Below, one piece after another: positions 22,672-34,023 of a DNA stretch of 41,418 nucleotides. Origin of the DNA: Candidatus Methanovirga procula (GTDB lineage: Archaea; Methanobacteriota; Methanobacteria; Methanobacteriales; Methanobacteriaceae); the NCBI GenBank assembly GCA_031280375.1, contig JAITGU010000023.1, positions 1 through 41,418 on the forward strand. The letters run 5' to 3'. Within the stretch, counting starts at the first letter, position 1. Each line of letters begins with the position of its first letter. Below the pieces are notes generated by a model. That model searched no databases and was not told where the DNA came from. It saw only the letters and a list, made by a program, of their open reading frames with translations. The position numbers were made by a program, and so were the translations under genes.

Positions 22672-23103
22672 GTGCAGATTAAATTCAATGGAAATGAAAT
22701 AAGATATATAGCACTATTTGAAAATATGACTGGTGCAATGGTTAAAGATTGTATCATTGATGAAGAAAATGGCAGAGTAACATTTGTTGTGAAAAATGGT
22801 GATATGGGTTTGGCTATTGGTAAGAAAGGGTCCACGGTTACAAAGGTTCAGAAAGCTGTTGATAAGGGTGTTGAAATAGTTGAACACTCTGAAGATCCAA
22901 TAGAGTTTTTAAAAAATTTATTGGCTCCAGCTCAACTTAAAACCATTAAAATTATCCAAAAAGAAGATGAAGAGAAAATAGCTAATATTGTTGTTGAAGG
23001 TCAAAATAAAGGTTTAGCTATTGGAAAAAATGGTCAAGCTATTGAAAGAACTAAACTATTGGCTAAAAGGCAACATAATATTAGTGATATTATAATAAAA
23101 TAG
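22672..23103 (+). CDS. nusA: NusA-like transcription factor with KH domains
   Basis: GDMGLAIGKKGSTV and GLAIGKNGQAIERTKLLAKR KH GXXG motifs; position after L30e. Confidence 0.93.
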   Translation: MQIKFNGNEIRYIALFENMTGAMVKDCIIDEENGRVTFVVKNGDMGLAIGKKGSTVTKVQKAVDKGVEIVEHSEDPIEFLKNLLAPAQLKTIKIIQKEDEEKIANIVVEGQNKGLAIGKNGQAIERTKLLAKRQHNISDIIIK

Positions 23104-23881
23104 TCATATATATGTTATTATTACCATAATCCTAATATTATTATTTATAAATATCTGTTACAATTATGCTATAATATAATAAAGATATAACAATAGATAT
23201 ATACATAATAAAATTTAAAATCATAAAAAAGAATAAGCTATAAAAAAGTAGAAAATATTTATAGGTTAAAATTTATAAGTTAAATAAAAAAGTAAAATGA
23301 TTTAAATATATTTTAAAAGTAAAATTACGAATTATGTATTGATAATAATTATAAATAAAGTCTTCATTTTTAAGTTTGTTTCTTAATCAAATGTTGATTT
23401 TAATGTCATTTGTTGTACCATTCCGATAAAATTCTTAATAGGTAAGATATCATTTGCCCTATTTTTAATTCTATCTGTTGTATGTGCTGTGGGTTAAATA
23501 TTTATAACTAATTTTTATTCTGATTTTTCATTGTTTTAAGGTAATTTTATCATAGAATAATTATTCAATATAATTATTTTAAAAAGTACATAAAATTTTT
23601 AATAGAAATATTATTTAATAATTAATAAAATATTAATTTTACTAAAGCATTAATTTATATTAAAATATTAAATTGTTAAAATATTATTTTATTATAATAG
23701 TATTATATGTCGATTTATAATATAATATTACATGTTTATAAAATATTAGTATACTATTATAAAAGTATACGATGGGGTTTCAAGAAGAATAAACCTTTAA
23801 TAAGTAATAAAACTTTATTAAGCAATAATAAAACTTATTGATCAATAAAAAAATTTTAATTATCTTAAGGAGATAATATTT

Positions 23882-24307
23882 ATGCCAGGACTTTTTGCTG
23901 CAAAAAAACTTAAAAAAAATAGACAAAATTTCAAATGGAAAGATGTTGAATATAAAAGAAAAGCTTTAAGATTAGATGTTAAAGCTGATCCTCTTGAAGG
24001 AGCACCTCAAGCAAGAGGAATTGTAATTGAGAAAGTAGGAATTGAAGCTAAGCAACCTAACTCTGCTATAAGGAAATGTGTTCGTGTGCAATTAATTAAA
24101 AACGGAAAACAATTAACTGCATTCGCTCCAGGGGATAAAGCTATTGGGTTCATCGATGAACACGATGAAGTTATGATTGAAGGGATTGGTGGACCTTCAG
24201 GAAGATCTATGGGAGATATTCCAGGTGTTAGATGGAAAGTTAGTAAAGTAAATAATGTTGCTTTATCTGAAATGGTTAGTGGTAGAGTAGAAAAACCTGT
24301 GAGGTAA
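23882..24307 (+). CDS. rps12: Ribosomal protein S12
   Basis: [32 protein letters not shown]-type motif. Confidence 0.97.
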   Translation: MPGLFAAKKLKKNRQNFKWKDVEYKRKALRLDVKADPLEGAPQARGIVIEKVGIEAKQPNSAIRKCVRVQLIKNGKQLTAFAPGDKAIGFIDEHDEVMIEGIGGPSGRSMGDIPGVRWKVSKVNNVALSEMVSGRVEKPVR

Positions 24308-24311
24308 TTTA

Positions 24312-24872
24312 ATGAGTCAAATTTTTGATAAATGGGATTTAAAAGAAGTTAAAGTCGAAGATTTAGGATTAATTAAATATATTTGTTTAGATGAGGTTTT
24401 AGTTCCTCATACATTAGGTAGACATGTTAAAAGACAATTTGCTAAATCCAAAGTTTCTATTATAGAAAGGTTGATGAATAAAATAATGAGAACTGAAAGA
24501 AATTCTGGCAAAAAAAATAAAGCTTACAATATTGTTAAAGGAGCTTTAGGAATCATTAACAAAAAAACTAAACAAAATCCTATTCAAATTTTAGTAAAAG
24601 CAATTGAGAACACTTCTCCTCGAGAAGAAACTACAAGAATTAGATACGGTGGTATTGGATATCAAGTAGCTGTTGATATTTCACCTCAAAGAAGAGTAGA
24701 TTTATCTTTAGGATTTTTGACAAAAGGAGCTTTACAATCTTCTTTTAAGAATAAGAAATCAGCTATTGCGTGTTTAGCAGACGAAATAATTCTTGCTTCC
24801 GAATATGATACTCGAAGTTTTGCAATTCAGAAAAAAGAAGAGAAAGAAAGAGTTGCAAGAGCAGCACATTGA
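24312..24872 (+). CDS. rps7: Ribosomal protein S7
   Basis: NSGKKNKAYNIVKGALGIINKKTKQNPIQILVKAIENTSPREETTRIRYGG. Confidence 0.97.
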   Translation: MSQIFDKWDLKEVKVEDLGLIKYICLDEVLVPHTLGRHVKRQFAKSKVSIIERLMNKIMRTERNSGKKNKAYNIVKGALGIINKKTKQNPIQILVKAIENTSPREETTRIRYGGIGYQVAVDISPQRRVDLSLGFLTKGALQSSFKNKKSAIACLADEIILASEYDTRSFAIQKKEEKERVARAAH

Positions 24873-25134
24873 TCTATTCTTATTTATTCTATTTTATATT
24901 ATAATTTTTTAATATAGTTTTTAATCATCTAATTTTATTTATCTGATTTTTATTATTTGAATCATAAATATTATTTTTTTGAGATCTATTATTAAATTAT
25001 AGTATAATTAATTAGTTATCTGATAAATTAGTAATATGGAACTTAGTATTGTAACTTATATAATAGTTTTAACTTAGTATGTTTTTTTTTAATATTCTAT
25101 GAATTTTTATCATGATGAAGTTTAAGGTGATATT

Positions 25135-27330
25135 TTGAGTAGACGAGACAAAATGATTGGGAAAATAAAAGAGTTGATGTATGAGCCTGATTTCATAAGA
25201 AATATAGGTATTGTTGCACATATTGATCATGGGAAAACAACATTATCTGATAACCTTTTAGCAGGAGCAGGTATGATTTCTGAGGACTTAGCTGGTGATG
25301 CAAGAAGTCTTGATTTTGATGAACAAGAATCTGCAAGAGGGATCACTATTGATGCTGCAAGTGTTTCAATGGTTCATAAATATGAAGATAATGATTATTT
25401 AATTAATTTGATTGATACACCAGGGCATGTTGATTTTGGGGGAGATGTAACTCGTGCAATGAGAGCTGTTGATGGTGCAGTTGTTGTTGTATGTGCTGTT
25501 GAAGGAATAATGCCTCAAACAGAAACTGTATTTAGACAAGCACTAAAAGAAAATGTTAGACCTGTATTATTTATTAACAAAGTTGATAGATTAATCAATG
25601 AATTAAAATTACAGCCAGAAGAACTTCAAAATAGATTTGTTAAGATAATCGCTGAAGCTAACAAACTTATTAAAGGAATGGCTCCTGAAGATAAGAAGGA
25701 CAAATGGAAAGTTGATGTTAGTGATGGTAGTGTTGCATTTGGTTCAGCTTATCATAACTGGGCAATTAATATTCCAATTATGCAGAAATCTGGAATTAAC
25801 TTTAAAGATATTATAGATTTCTGTAATGAAGATAAACAAAAAGACTTAGCTAAAAAGGTTCCAATAACTGAGGTATTATTAGGCATGGTTGTTAAACACT
25901 TACCAAGTCCTTTGATATCACAAAAATATAGGGTTCCAACTATTTGGGAAGGAGATATTGAAAGTGAAGAAGGACAAGGAATGATAAATACAGATTCAGA
26001 AGGTCCGTTAGCTGTTATGGTAACAAATGTAAGCATTGATAAACATGCTGGTGAGATCGCAACTGGAAGAGTTTATGGAGGAACGATTGAAAAAGGTATG
26101 GAGGTTTATCTTGTAGGTTCTCATGCAAAAACAAGAACTCAACAAGTTGGTGTTTTCTTTGGTGCTGAGAGAGTTAATACAGATAAGGTTCCTGCAGGAA
26201 ATATTGTGGCTATAACTGGTGCTAAAGGTGCGGTTGCTGGGGAGACAATTTGTGGTGATGGAAAAAGAATAAAAGAATTTGAAGGTATTGAACATATATC
26301 TGAACCAGTAGTTACAGTAGCTGTTGAAGCTAAAAACACTAAAGATCTTCCTAAGTTAATAGAAGTTTTAAGACAAGTGTCCAAAGAAGATCCTACTGTT
26401 AGAGTAGATATTAATGAAGAAACTGGGCAACATTTAATTTCAGGTATGGGAGAACTTCATTTAGAAATTATAACATATAGAATCAACGAAAAAGGTGTTG
26501 CAATTGAAACTTCTGAACCTATTGTGGTTTATAGAGAAACTGTTGCAGGAAAAGCAGGACCAGTTGAAGGTAAATCACCAAATAAACATAATAGATTTTA
26601 TATTGAAGTTGAAACACTTGACCAATCTATCTATGATGCAATAAATGATGGTAATATTAAAGAAGGTAGAGTTAAAGGTAAAGAATCTGCCCCATTATTC
26701 ATAGAAAATGGCTTAGATAAGGAAGAAGCAAGAAGAGTTTGGGATGTATATAATAAAAGTATATTTCTCAATATGACTCGTGGTATTCAATACTTAGATG
26801 AAGTTAGAGAGCTTTTAGTTGAAGGTTTTGAATCAGCTTTAGATGCTGGTCCAATAGCTAATGAAATAACTGTTGGATTGAAGTTTAAACTTGTGGATGC
26901 GAAACTTCACGAAGATGCAATTCATAGAGGACCTGCTCAAGTTTTACCATCAATAAGAAAAGCTATTTTTGGTTCAATAATGTTGGCACAACCTATTCTG
27001 CTTGAACCGATTCAAAAAGTGTTTATTAATACTCCTCAAGACTATATGGGTAATGCTACTCGAGAAATTCAAAATAGAAGAGGTCAAATAGTTGATATGG
27101 ATCAGGAAGGAGATATGGCCAATATAGAATCAAAAGTTCCTGTTGCTGAAATGTTTGGTTTTGCAGGAGATATTAGATCTGCTACAGAAGGTCGATGTTT
27201 ATGGTCTACTGAAAATGCAGGTTTTGAAAGATTACCAAACGAACTTCAAAAGCAGATTATTAGAGAAGTTAGACAAAGAAAAGGTTTAACTCCAGAACCG
27301 TATGGTGCAGATCATTATATAGGGCAATAA
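25135..27330 (+). CDS. fusA: Elongation factor EF-2
   Basis: [56 protein letters not shown] diphthamide region. Confidence 0.97.
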   Translation: MSRRDKMIGKIKELMYEPDFIRNIGIVAHIDHGKTTLSDNLLAGAGMISEDLAGDARSLDFDEQESARGITIDAASVSMVHKYEDNDYLINLIDTPGHVDFGGDVTRAMRAVDGAVVVVCAVEGIMPQTETVFRQALKENVRPVLFINKVDRLINELKLQPEELQNRFVKIIAEANKLIKGMAPEDKKDKWKVDVSDGSVAFGSAYHNWAINIPIMQKSGINFKDIIDFCNEDKQKDLAKKVPITEVLLGMVVKHLPSPLISQKYRVPTIWEGDIESEEGQGMINTDSEGPLAVMVTNVSIDKHAGEIATGRVYGGTIEKGMEVYLVGSHAKTRTQQVGVFFGAERVNTDKVPAGNIVAITGAKGAVAGETICGDGKRIKEFEGIEHISEPVVTVAVEAKNTKDLPKLIEVLRQVSKEDPTVRVDINEETGQHLISGMGELHLEIITYRINEKGVAIETSEPIVVYRETVAGKAGPVEGKSPNKHNRFYIEVETLDQSIYDAINDGNIKEGRVKGKESAPLFIENGLDKEEARRVWDVYNKSIFLNMTRGIQYLDEVRELLVEGFESALDAGPIANEITVGLKFKLVDAKLHEDAIHRGPAQVLPSIRKAIFGSIMLAQPILLEPIQKVFINTPQDYMGNATREIQNRRGQIVDMDQEGDMANIESKVPVAEMFGFAGDIRSATEGRCLWSTENAGFERLPNELQKQIIREVRQRKGLTPEPYGADHYIGQ

Positions 27331-27747
27331 TATATAATAATATAACTAATTATATTATTTTGCAGATATTTTAAATTTTTTAGTTTGTAAACTAATGAAA
27401 GTTTGTGAGTTAATGGATAAATATTTATATAAAAAAAAATATATTATATTCAAGTTAAATACTCAACTTTAAAAATCAAATGAATTCAATTATTTAACTT
27501 CGTAAAATTAGATTTCAAATTTAATAAACTAATAACTGATGATTATTAAGTAAAATCGGGGATTGGATCCTTTAATTTAATTATATAAACTAAATTTTTT
27601 GATTTAAATTTCTATTTTATGCTTTTAATAATCTTTAAATAATTTAAATAATATTTAACTAATAAAACATTATAATAATGTTTAATCTATAAAATTTAGG
27701 TATTTACTAAATTTAAATGTTTACTATTTAATTGGAGGTTTTGTAAA

Positions 27748-28983
27748 ATGGCAAAAGAAAAAGAACATATCAATTTAGCGTTTATTGGACATGTTGATCA
27801 TGGAAAGTCTACACTTGTAGGACATTTATTATTACAATCTGGAGCAATTGCTGAACAGCAACTAGATGAGGGAGAAAATAAATTCAGATTTGTTATGGAC
27901 AAACTCAGTGAGGAAAGAGAAAGAGGAGTTACAATTGACTTGGCACACGCAAAGTTCGAAACTCCAACATATGAATTTACAATTGTGGACTGCCCAGGAC
28001 ACAGGGATTTTGTTAAAAATATGATCACTGGAGCATCCCAAGCAGATGCAGCAGTTCTTGTGGTAGCAGCAGACGATGGGGTAATGCCTCAAACTAAAGA
28101 ACACCTTTTCTTATCCAGAACATTAGGTATCAATCAACTAATTATTGCTATTAATAAGATGGATTTAGTTAAATACGATGAAAAGAAATTCAATGAATTA
28201 AAAAATGAAATTACAGCTTTAATAGCAACTGTTGGATACAAAGATATTACTTTCATACCACTCTCTGCATTTGAAGGAGACAATATTTCAGAAAGTAGTG
28301 CTAACACACCTTGGTATAAAGGTCCAACTTTAATCGATGCTCTAAATGATTTAGAAGCTCCTGAAAAACCAACTAACTTACCATTAAGAGTACCTATTCA
28401 AGATGTTTATTCAATCACTGGTGTAGGGACTGTACCTGTTGGAAGAGTAGAGACTGGTGTAATGAAAAAAGGAGAGAATGTTATATTTGAACCTGCAGGA
28501 GCATCTGGTGAAGTGAAAACTATTGAAATGCACCATGAAACTTTTGATGAAGCTGTACCTGGAGACAATATAGGATTCAATGTTAGAGGTGTAGGTAAAA
28601 ATGATATTAGGAGAGGAGATGTTGCAGGACATGCAACTAATGCACCAACTGTAGCTAAAGAATTTGATGCACAAGTTCAAGTATTAAACCATCCAGGTGT
28701 TATAACCATTGGATATACTCCAGTATTCCATTGTCACACAGCTCAAGTTGCTTGTACATTTTTAGAATTATCTAAAAAATTAGACCCAAGAACTGGTCAA
28801 GTTGCAGAAGAGAATCCAGATTTCTTAAAAACAGGAGATGCAGCTATTGTAAAAGTTGCACCAACAAAACCTATGGTAATTGAAAAATATAGTGAGATTC
28901 CTCATATGGGTCGTTTTGCTATAAGAGACAGTGGTCAAACTGTAGCTGCAGGAATGTGTATGAATATTGTTCCAGCTAAGTAA
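27748..28983 (+). CDS. tuf: Elongation factor EF-1 alpha
   Basis: [43 protein letters not shown]. Confidence 0.97.
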   Translation: MAKEKEHINLAFIGHVDHGKSTLVGHLLLQSGAIAEQQLDEGENKFRFVMDKLSEERERGVTIDLAHAKFETPTYEFTIVDCPGHRDFVKNMITGASQADAAVLVVAADDGVMPQTKEHLFLSRTLGINQLIIAINKMDLVKYDEKKFNELKNEITALIATVGYKDITFIPLSAFEGDNISESSANTPWYKGPTLIDALNDLEAPEKPTNLPLRVPIQDVYSITGVGTVPVGRVETGVMKKGENVIFEPAGASGEVKTIEMHHETFDEAVPGDNIGFNVRGVGKNDIRRGDVAGHATNAPTVAKEFDAQVQVLNHPGVITIGYTPVFHCHTAQVACTFLELSKKLDPRTGQVAEENPDFLKTGDAAIVKVAPTKPMVIEKYSEIPHMGRFAIRDSGQTVAAGMCMNIVPAK

Positions 28984-29001
28984 ATTTGGATTTTAGTTAT
29001 T

Positions 29002-29024
29002 GGTTGAGATAGTTTATTTCAACC
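29002..29024 (+). terminator. Short hairpin between EF-1 alpha and S10
   Basis: GGTTGA...TCAACC followed by a C tract. Confidence 0.3.
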
Positions 29025-29075
29025 ACCCCCCATATCTTTACTTATTTTTATTATTTTTAGGAAGAGGATAAAATT

Positions 29076-29384
29076 ATGCATCAAGCAAGAATTAAACTTA
29101 CAGGAACAGATCCAGATAAATTAGCTTATATTTGTGATCAGCTTAAAAAGATAGCTGAAAGAACTGGAGTAGATTTATCAGGTCCAATTCCCCTCCCAAC
29201 TAAGAAATTAGTTGTCCCAACAAGAAAATCACCAGATGGTGAAGGAAAAGCTACTTGGGAAAAATGGGAACTTAGAATTCATAAAAGACTTGTTGGTATT
29301 GGAGCCGATGAACGTGCAATGAGGCAAGTTATGAAAGTCAATGTTCCAGATAATGTAAGTATTGAAATTGAACTCAAAAGTTAA
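29076..29384 (+). CDS. rps10: Ribosomal protein S10
   Basis: [54 protein letters not shown]. Confidence 0.97.
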   Translation: MHQARIKLTGTDPDKLAYICDQLKKIAERTGVDLSGPIPLPTKKLVVPTRKSPDGEGKATWEKWELRIHKRLVGIGADERAMRQVMKVNVPDNVSIEIELKS

Positions 29385-29472
29385 TTTTTTTTTAAAAAAA
29401 TATGTAATTAATTAACATAATATCATCTGTTAATTTAATTATATTATCATGTTTATAATTTATTCTGTTTCT

Positions 29473-29557
29473 GCCAGGATAGCCTAGTCAGGTAAGGCGC
29501 AGGACTTGAGATCCTGTGAAGATTCTCTTCGCCTGGGTTCAAATCCCAGTCCTGGCG
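29473..29557 (+). tRNA. tRNA-Ser(TGA)
   Basis: GCCAGGA/TCCTGGC acceptor stem, CAGGA-CTTGAGA-TCCTG anticodon arm, long variable arm, G discriminator. Confidence 0.93.
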
Positions 29558-29886
29558 TTTGTTCATATTAATTTTATTCTATCCTTTTTTCAATTATTTT
29601 GATTTGATATTTCTTGATTATATCTGGAAAAGTTCATAAATAAGAATTTATACAACTTATTACATGATTTAAAAGATTTGAAACCATGGCATGCATTGAT
29701 GTTATTAAAATACTCAGTCAGAAAATTTTAATCAAACATTCAAATGTTTATGAATCACTGATTTAATAAAGCATTACCCTTGATAAAGAAAGTTGTAAAA
29801 TCATGATTTTCTTAAAATCATTATAATTTTAAGAATAGTTTTTTATAAAAAGTCGTAAAACACTAAATTTATGGATGTGATTAGCT

Positions 29887-30342
29887 ATGCTTGGTGAGAA
29901 AGAACTCATTAAATTATTTCCAAATTTTAAAGAACATGTACAAGCCTCTGGAATTGATTTGCCACTTGATGAAGTTTTCATTCAAAAGTCTCCTGGTTCA
30001 TTAATTGATAATAAAAAGGTATTGCCAGAACTTGAACCAATAGATGGACCCATATATACACTTAAGCCTAAAACAGCTTACTTTGTAACTATTGATCGTA
30101 AGATAAAAATTCCAAAAGGATATGCTATGTTATATAAGTCAAGATCAACATTACTTCGCTCATTTGTTTCTGTTCAAACAGCTGTTGGAGATCCTGGATT
30201 TTATGGAACTTTAATGTTTTTATTATATAATCATGGGGATTTTGATTACAAAATAAAAAAAGGAGATCGAATAATTCAAGGAGTTGTTTTTGAGGTTGTT
30301 GGTTCTGGTGATTACACGGGATCTTATCAAGAAGAAGAATGA
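29887..30342 (+). CDS. dcd: dCTP deaminase/dUTPase family protein
   Basis: PKGYAMLYKSRSTLLRSFVSVQTAVGDPGFYGTLMFLLYNHGD. Confidence 0.8.
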   Translation: MLGEKELIKLFPNFKEHVQASGIDLPLDEVFIQKSPGSLIDNKKVLPELEPIDGPIYTLKPKTAYFVTIDRKIKIPKGYAMLYKSRSTLLRSFVSVQTAVGDPGFYGTLMFLLYNHGDFDYKIKKGDRIIQGVVFEVVGSGDYTGSYQEEE

Positions 30343-30405
30343 TTTTTCAAGTATATTTTTCCATAGTTCTTGGTGTTGTTGATATGTTTTTTTGGAGATG
30401 TTTAT

Positions 30406-32025
30406 ATGGATGTAGCTGAGGCTTTAGTTAAATTATTAGAAAATGAAGGAATAAAATTCATTTTTGGAGTTCCTGGAGAACAAATAGCAGGTTTTTACAA
30501 GGCTCTCAGTAAATCTAATATCAAACATATTCTATGTAGAAATGAACAGACAGCTGCAATAGCTGGTGAGGTTTATAGCCGAACTTCAGGAGAATTTGGG
30601 GTTTGTATTTCAACAGCAGGTCCTGGGGCTTTAAATCTTATGATGGGGGTGGCAACAGCCTTTAAAGATTCTGTTCCTCTACTTGTTATTACTGCAGATG
30701 TTCCTAATTCACTTAAAGGAAAAAACACCATACAAGATATTGACCTGCCATCTATTTTTAAACCTATAACCTTCAAAAATTATAGTCCAAAAAATGGCAC
30801 GGCAGCGATTTTAAATCTTAAAGAAGCTATTGAAATACTCAAAAAAGAACCTCGTGGACCAATACATTTAAATTTACCAAAAGATATTTTATCTGATAAA
30901 ACCATTGTAAATAAAAAAATTATTCACAACCCGAACTATGACTATTCAAATCTTGATTTAGCTATTCAAAAATTAAAATCAAGTAAGAAACCTTTAATAA
31001 TACTTGGAGAAGGTGTAAGAAGATCCAAATCTACAGATATTGTTAAAAAATTAATTAAAAAATATAAAATTCCAACTCTCCACACTTATCATGCCAACGG
31101 GATTTTAGATGGTGAAGATTCACTAAATTTTGGGATTGCTGGACTTAGAGGAAGTGAGGCTTCTACAACTCTTTTTAAAAATTCTGATTTAGTTCTTGTA
31201 TTAGGTGCAACTCTTAACGAGAGAACATTGAACTTAGATAAAGAAGAAGTGGATAAAATAGATGAATATATTGGAAGGTTTAATGATAAGATAACTCATG
31301 TTAACATTGATAAATCAGTTCTTAAAGGAAAAATTAAGATACATGGAGATATTAAAGAATTTTTAAATAGAATAAAAACTGAAGATATTTTTAGTGAAAT
31401 CGATGATGATTGGCTTACCAATAACTTTAAAAACAAAGAAGAAGATGTTAAACTTGAAATCGCTATTGATGATGAAGATACTTTAAAACCTCAAAATGCT
31501 GTAAAAGCTATTTTAGATGTTCATAGAGATAGTTTAATTGTTAATGATGCTGGAAGCCATACGAGTTGGGTTCTTATATTCCATAATCCAAGTGAAAAAG
31601 GGCGGTTGATTAACTCAGGAGGATTGATACCTATGGGATATGGTATTCCTGGAGCAATTGGTGCTTCAATAGCTAATACAGGAAAAGAAGTAATAACTGT
31701 TATGGGAGATGGTGATATTCAAATGAATATCCAAGATTTAGCAACAATATCTGAACATAACTTGCCAATCACCATCTTTGTTTTGAATAATAATCAGCTT
31801 GGAATAATCAGGCAATGGGAAGAATGTTTCTATAATATGGAACCTTATGCAGTTGATTTAAAAAATCCTGATTTTATAGCTATTTCAAAAGGTTATGGTA
31901 TTGAAGCAGAAAAAGTATCAACTTATGATGGGCTTGTTTCAGCTATTAAAAAGGCTAAATTACTTAAAAAACCTTATTTAATTGAAATAGCTGTTAGTAG
32001 AGAAAATATTCCTTTACCAGCATAG
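30406..32025 (+). CDS. Thiamine pyrophosphate-dependent enzyme, acetolactate synthase large-subunit-like
   Basis: FGVPGEQ...CRNEQTAAIAGEVYSR...STAGPGALNLMMGVATAF; GDGDIQMNIQDLATISEHNLPITIFVLNNNQLG TPP motif; GGAG upstream of ATG 30406. Confidence 0.88.
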   Translation: MDVAEALVKLLENEGIKFIFGVPGEQIAGFYKALSKSNIKHILCRNEQTAAIAGEVYSRTSGEFGVCISTAGPGALNLMMGVATAFKDSVPLLVITADVPNSLKGKNTIQDIDLPSIFKPITFKNYSPKNGTAAILNLKEAIEILKKEPRGPIHLNLPKDILSDKTIVNKKIIHNPNYDYSNLDLAIQKLKSSKKPLIILGEGVRRSKSTDIVKKLIKKYKIPTLHTYHANGILDGEDSLNFGIAGLRGSEASTTLFKNSDLVLVLGATLNERTLNLDKEEVDKIDEYIGRFNDKITHVNIDKSVLKGKIKIHGDIKEFLNRIKTEDIFSEIDDDWLTNNFKNKEEDVKLEIAIDDEDTLKPQNAVKAILDVHRDSLIVNDAGSHTSWVLIFHNPSEKGRLINSGGLIPMGYGIPGAIGASIANTGKEVITVMGDGDIQMNIQDLATISEHNLPITIFVLNNNQLGIIRQWEECFYNMEPYAVDLKNPDFIAISKGYGIEAEKVSTYDGLVSAIKKAKLLKKPYLIEIAVSRENIPLPA

Positions 32026-32289
32026 ATATTTTTTAATTTGCTCATTGATTTTTTAGTTATAAGTTTTAATTGCTTATGAGTTGTTGCACAATTCGATTTG
32101 CGATGAACAAAACTTGTTTTAATAGAATGTTATTAAAAATTTTTTAATTTAACTTAACAAAAATAATTGCTTGACGGATTCTTATAAAATATAAATTTTT
32201 AAAAAAGATAAAATATTAAAATTATGGCTCACCTGTAATTGTGGCACACAAAAGTTTTATATATTTATAGGAGTAACACTGATCTTCTG

Positions 32290-32455
32290 GAATTTATTGT
32301 CCTTGTTGCGGCTCTTTCGAAATATATGGTCGTGAAATGATCATAATAAAAGAAGATATTATCTGTAAAAAGAGATTGTGCTACTTTTTTTCAATGATTT
32401 TAATGGATACTCATCCTGAATTTTTACATTCTAAAAATTACAAATTTAAATAATA
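32290..32455 (+). pseudogene. Decayed zinc-ribbon ORF fragment, possible transposase N-terminus
   Basis: Frame reads SGIYCPCCGSFEIYGREMIIIKEDIICKKRLCYFFSMI with an in-frame stop directly upstream and no start. Confidence 0.4.
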
Positions 32456-32503
32456 TTTAATCTTTAAGTTCAATATGACATAAACAGTTTAATAAGTGAT
32501 TTG

Positions 32504-33349
32504 ATGGATATTGTAAATGAAGTTGAAAAAACACTCATTGAAGCAAGTACAACTTATTCTAAAGATAGAGTTGAAGCATTAAAAAAGGCTTATCAAAGGG
32601 AAACTAATGAAAATGCTAAATGGGCTTTAGATTTAATGATTAAAAATATGGAAACAGGGGAAAAGGATAAAGTCCCTTTATGTGATGATACTGGAATTCC
32701 ACACACATTAATTGAAGTGGGTGAGGATGTTGAAAACATTCCAAGTAGACTTTTTGAAAATATTAAAGAAGGAATAGCTATTGGACTTCAAAAACTACCC
32801 GGAAGACCAATGGCTGTATTGGGCAATGATATTGAAAAAATAGAACAATCAAAAGGTTTATATCCAAATAGTGAAAGTCTCAAACCAGCACCTTTTTTAG
32901 TTGATAATTATGCTGGAGATAAGATTAAAGTCCATATACTTCTTCTTGGTGGAGGTCCAGAAATAAGATCGAAAACAACTAAAGTTTTTCATAAAAGAGA
33001 TTATAATAATATTTTCAATGTTGCATTTAATCATTTAAAAGGTAATTTAAGTCTTCTTGGATGTACACCAGCTATTCCATCAATTGGAGTTGGAAGAACT
33101 CATTTTGAAGCAACAACATTAATGTTAAAGGGAATTGCTTATGGAAACTTAGATAATCAATCTGATTTAGAAAAAAGTTTCACTGGAAGATTAAATCAAC
33201 TTCAAATTGGACCATTGGGTCTTGGGGGAAATACAACGGTTTTAGGTTCTTTTATTAACATTGGTCCACAAAGGGCAAGTGGAGTTAGATTATTATCTGT
33301 TCGTCCTTGTTGTTTTGTAGAGCCAAGAGTGGCTTCCTTTGAATTTTAA
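32504..33349 (+). CDS. Class I fumarate hydratase / tartrate dehydratase alpha subunit
   Basis: VPLCDDTGIPHTLIEVG, LLGGGPEIRSKTTKVF, LGCTPAIPSIGVGRTHFEATTLMLKGIAYG, IGPLGLGGNTTVLG. Confidence 0.9.
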   Translation: MDIVNEVEKTLIEASTTYSKDRVEALKKAYQRETNENAKWALDLMIKNMETGEKDKVPLCDDTGIPHTLIEVGEDVENIPSRLFENIKEGIAIGLQKLPGRPMAVLGNDIEKIEQSKGLYPNSESLKPAPFLVDNYAGDKIKVHILLLGGGPEIRSKTTKVFHKRDYNNIFNVAFNHLKGNLSLLGCTPAIPSIGVGRTHFEATTLMLKGIAYGNLDNQSDLEKSFTGRLNQLQIGPLGLGGNTTVLGSFINIGPQRASGVRLLSVRPCCFVEPRVASFEF

Positions 33350-33469
33350 GCTGTTTTATAATCAATGTATTTATTGATTTGGATATTTAAAATTAAATTA
33401 ACATGCATTCTATATAAAATAAGGCATGCATGTTATGTATTACAAACATAATAATACGACTATATAATA

Positions 33470-33557
33470 TAGTCATTTTGTAAAATTTTATAAAATTAAA
33501 AAATTTAATATATATTATTTAAATTTAATTTAAAGATATTTTATAAGATATAATTAA
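33470..33557 (-). mobile_element. Second copy (Q) of family 2 repeat, inverted relative to 13492-13629
   Basis: Reverse complement TTAATTATATCTTATAAAATATCTTTAAATTAAATTTAAATAATATATATTAA is identical to 13528 onward, followed by further similarity up to TGACTATA. Confidence 0.65.
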
Positions 33558-33678
33558 GTTCAAATAAAGTCTGGTATGAAGTTTCTAAGGATGGTGAAAG
33601 CAAAAAATGTCAAACATCATCTCAATGGAACTTAAAAGATTAAGTTAACATCATTGATGGATAAACTATATTAATAAT

Positions 33679-33961
33679 GAAACCACAATTTATACTGATG
33701 AATATTCAATTTTATACAAGCACTAATAAACATCAGATTAATGGTCATTACACTGTTAATCAATAGTGAGAGAGAGTATGTTAATGGTATAAATGTTCAT
33801 TTGAATAATTGTGAAAATAAGATTTCTCTTTTAAGACCTTTTTTGAGGATTTTTAGGGGATGTTTTCTAAAAGGTTTTTGGCTGGATATATTATGTTTTT
33901 CCATGTATTCTATTTAATTATAAAAGAGGATGCTCCAGATAATCTTGCAAACTATATTTAA
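33679..33961 (+). pseudogene. IS1595/ISXO2-like transposase C-terminal remnant
   Basis: Frames together read ETTIYTDEYSILYKH / NGHYTVNQ / EREYVNGINVHLNNCENKISLLRPFLRIFRG / GYIMFFHVFYLIIKEDAPDNLANYI with stops and frameshifts. Confidence 0.7.
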
Positions 33962-33974
33962 AAATGTAATAATG

Positions 33975-33992
33975 TTAGGTGCATGAGCCTAA
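33975..33992 (+). promoter_or_regulatory. Small hairpin upstream of cimA
   Basis: TTAGGT-GCATGA-GCCTAA. Confidence 0.25.
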
Positions 33993-34023
33993 TTTATTTA
34001 TTAATTTAATTGTATAATTTATA

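Noticed and set aside
26008-26295. Minus-strand ORFs within EF-2, EF-1 alpha and other genes
   Set aside because: They are shadows of strongly supported plus-strand genes, lack start signals and have unnatural composition
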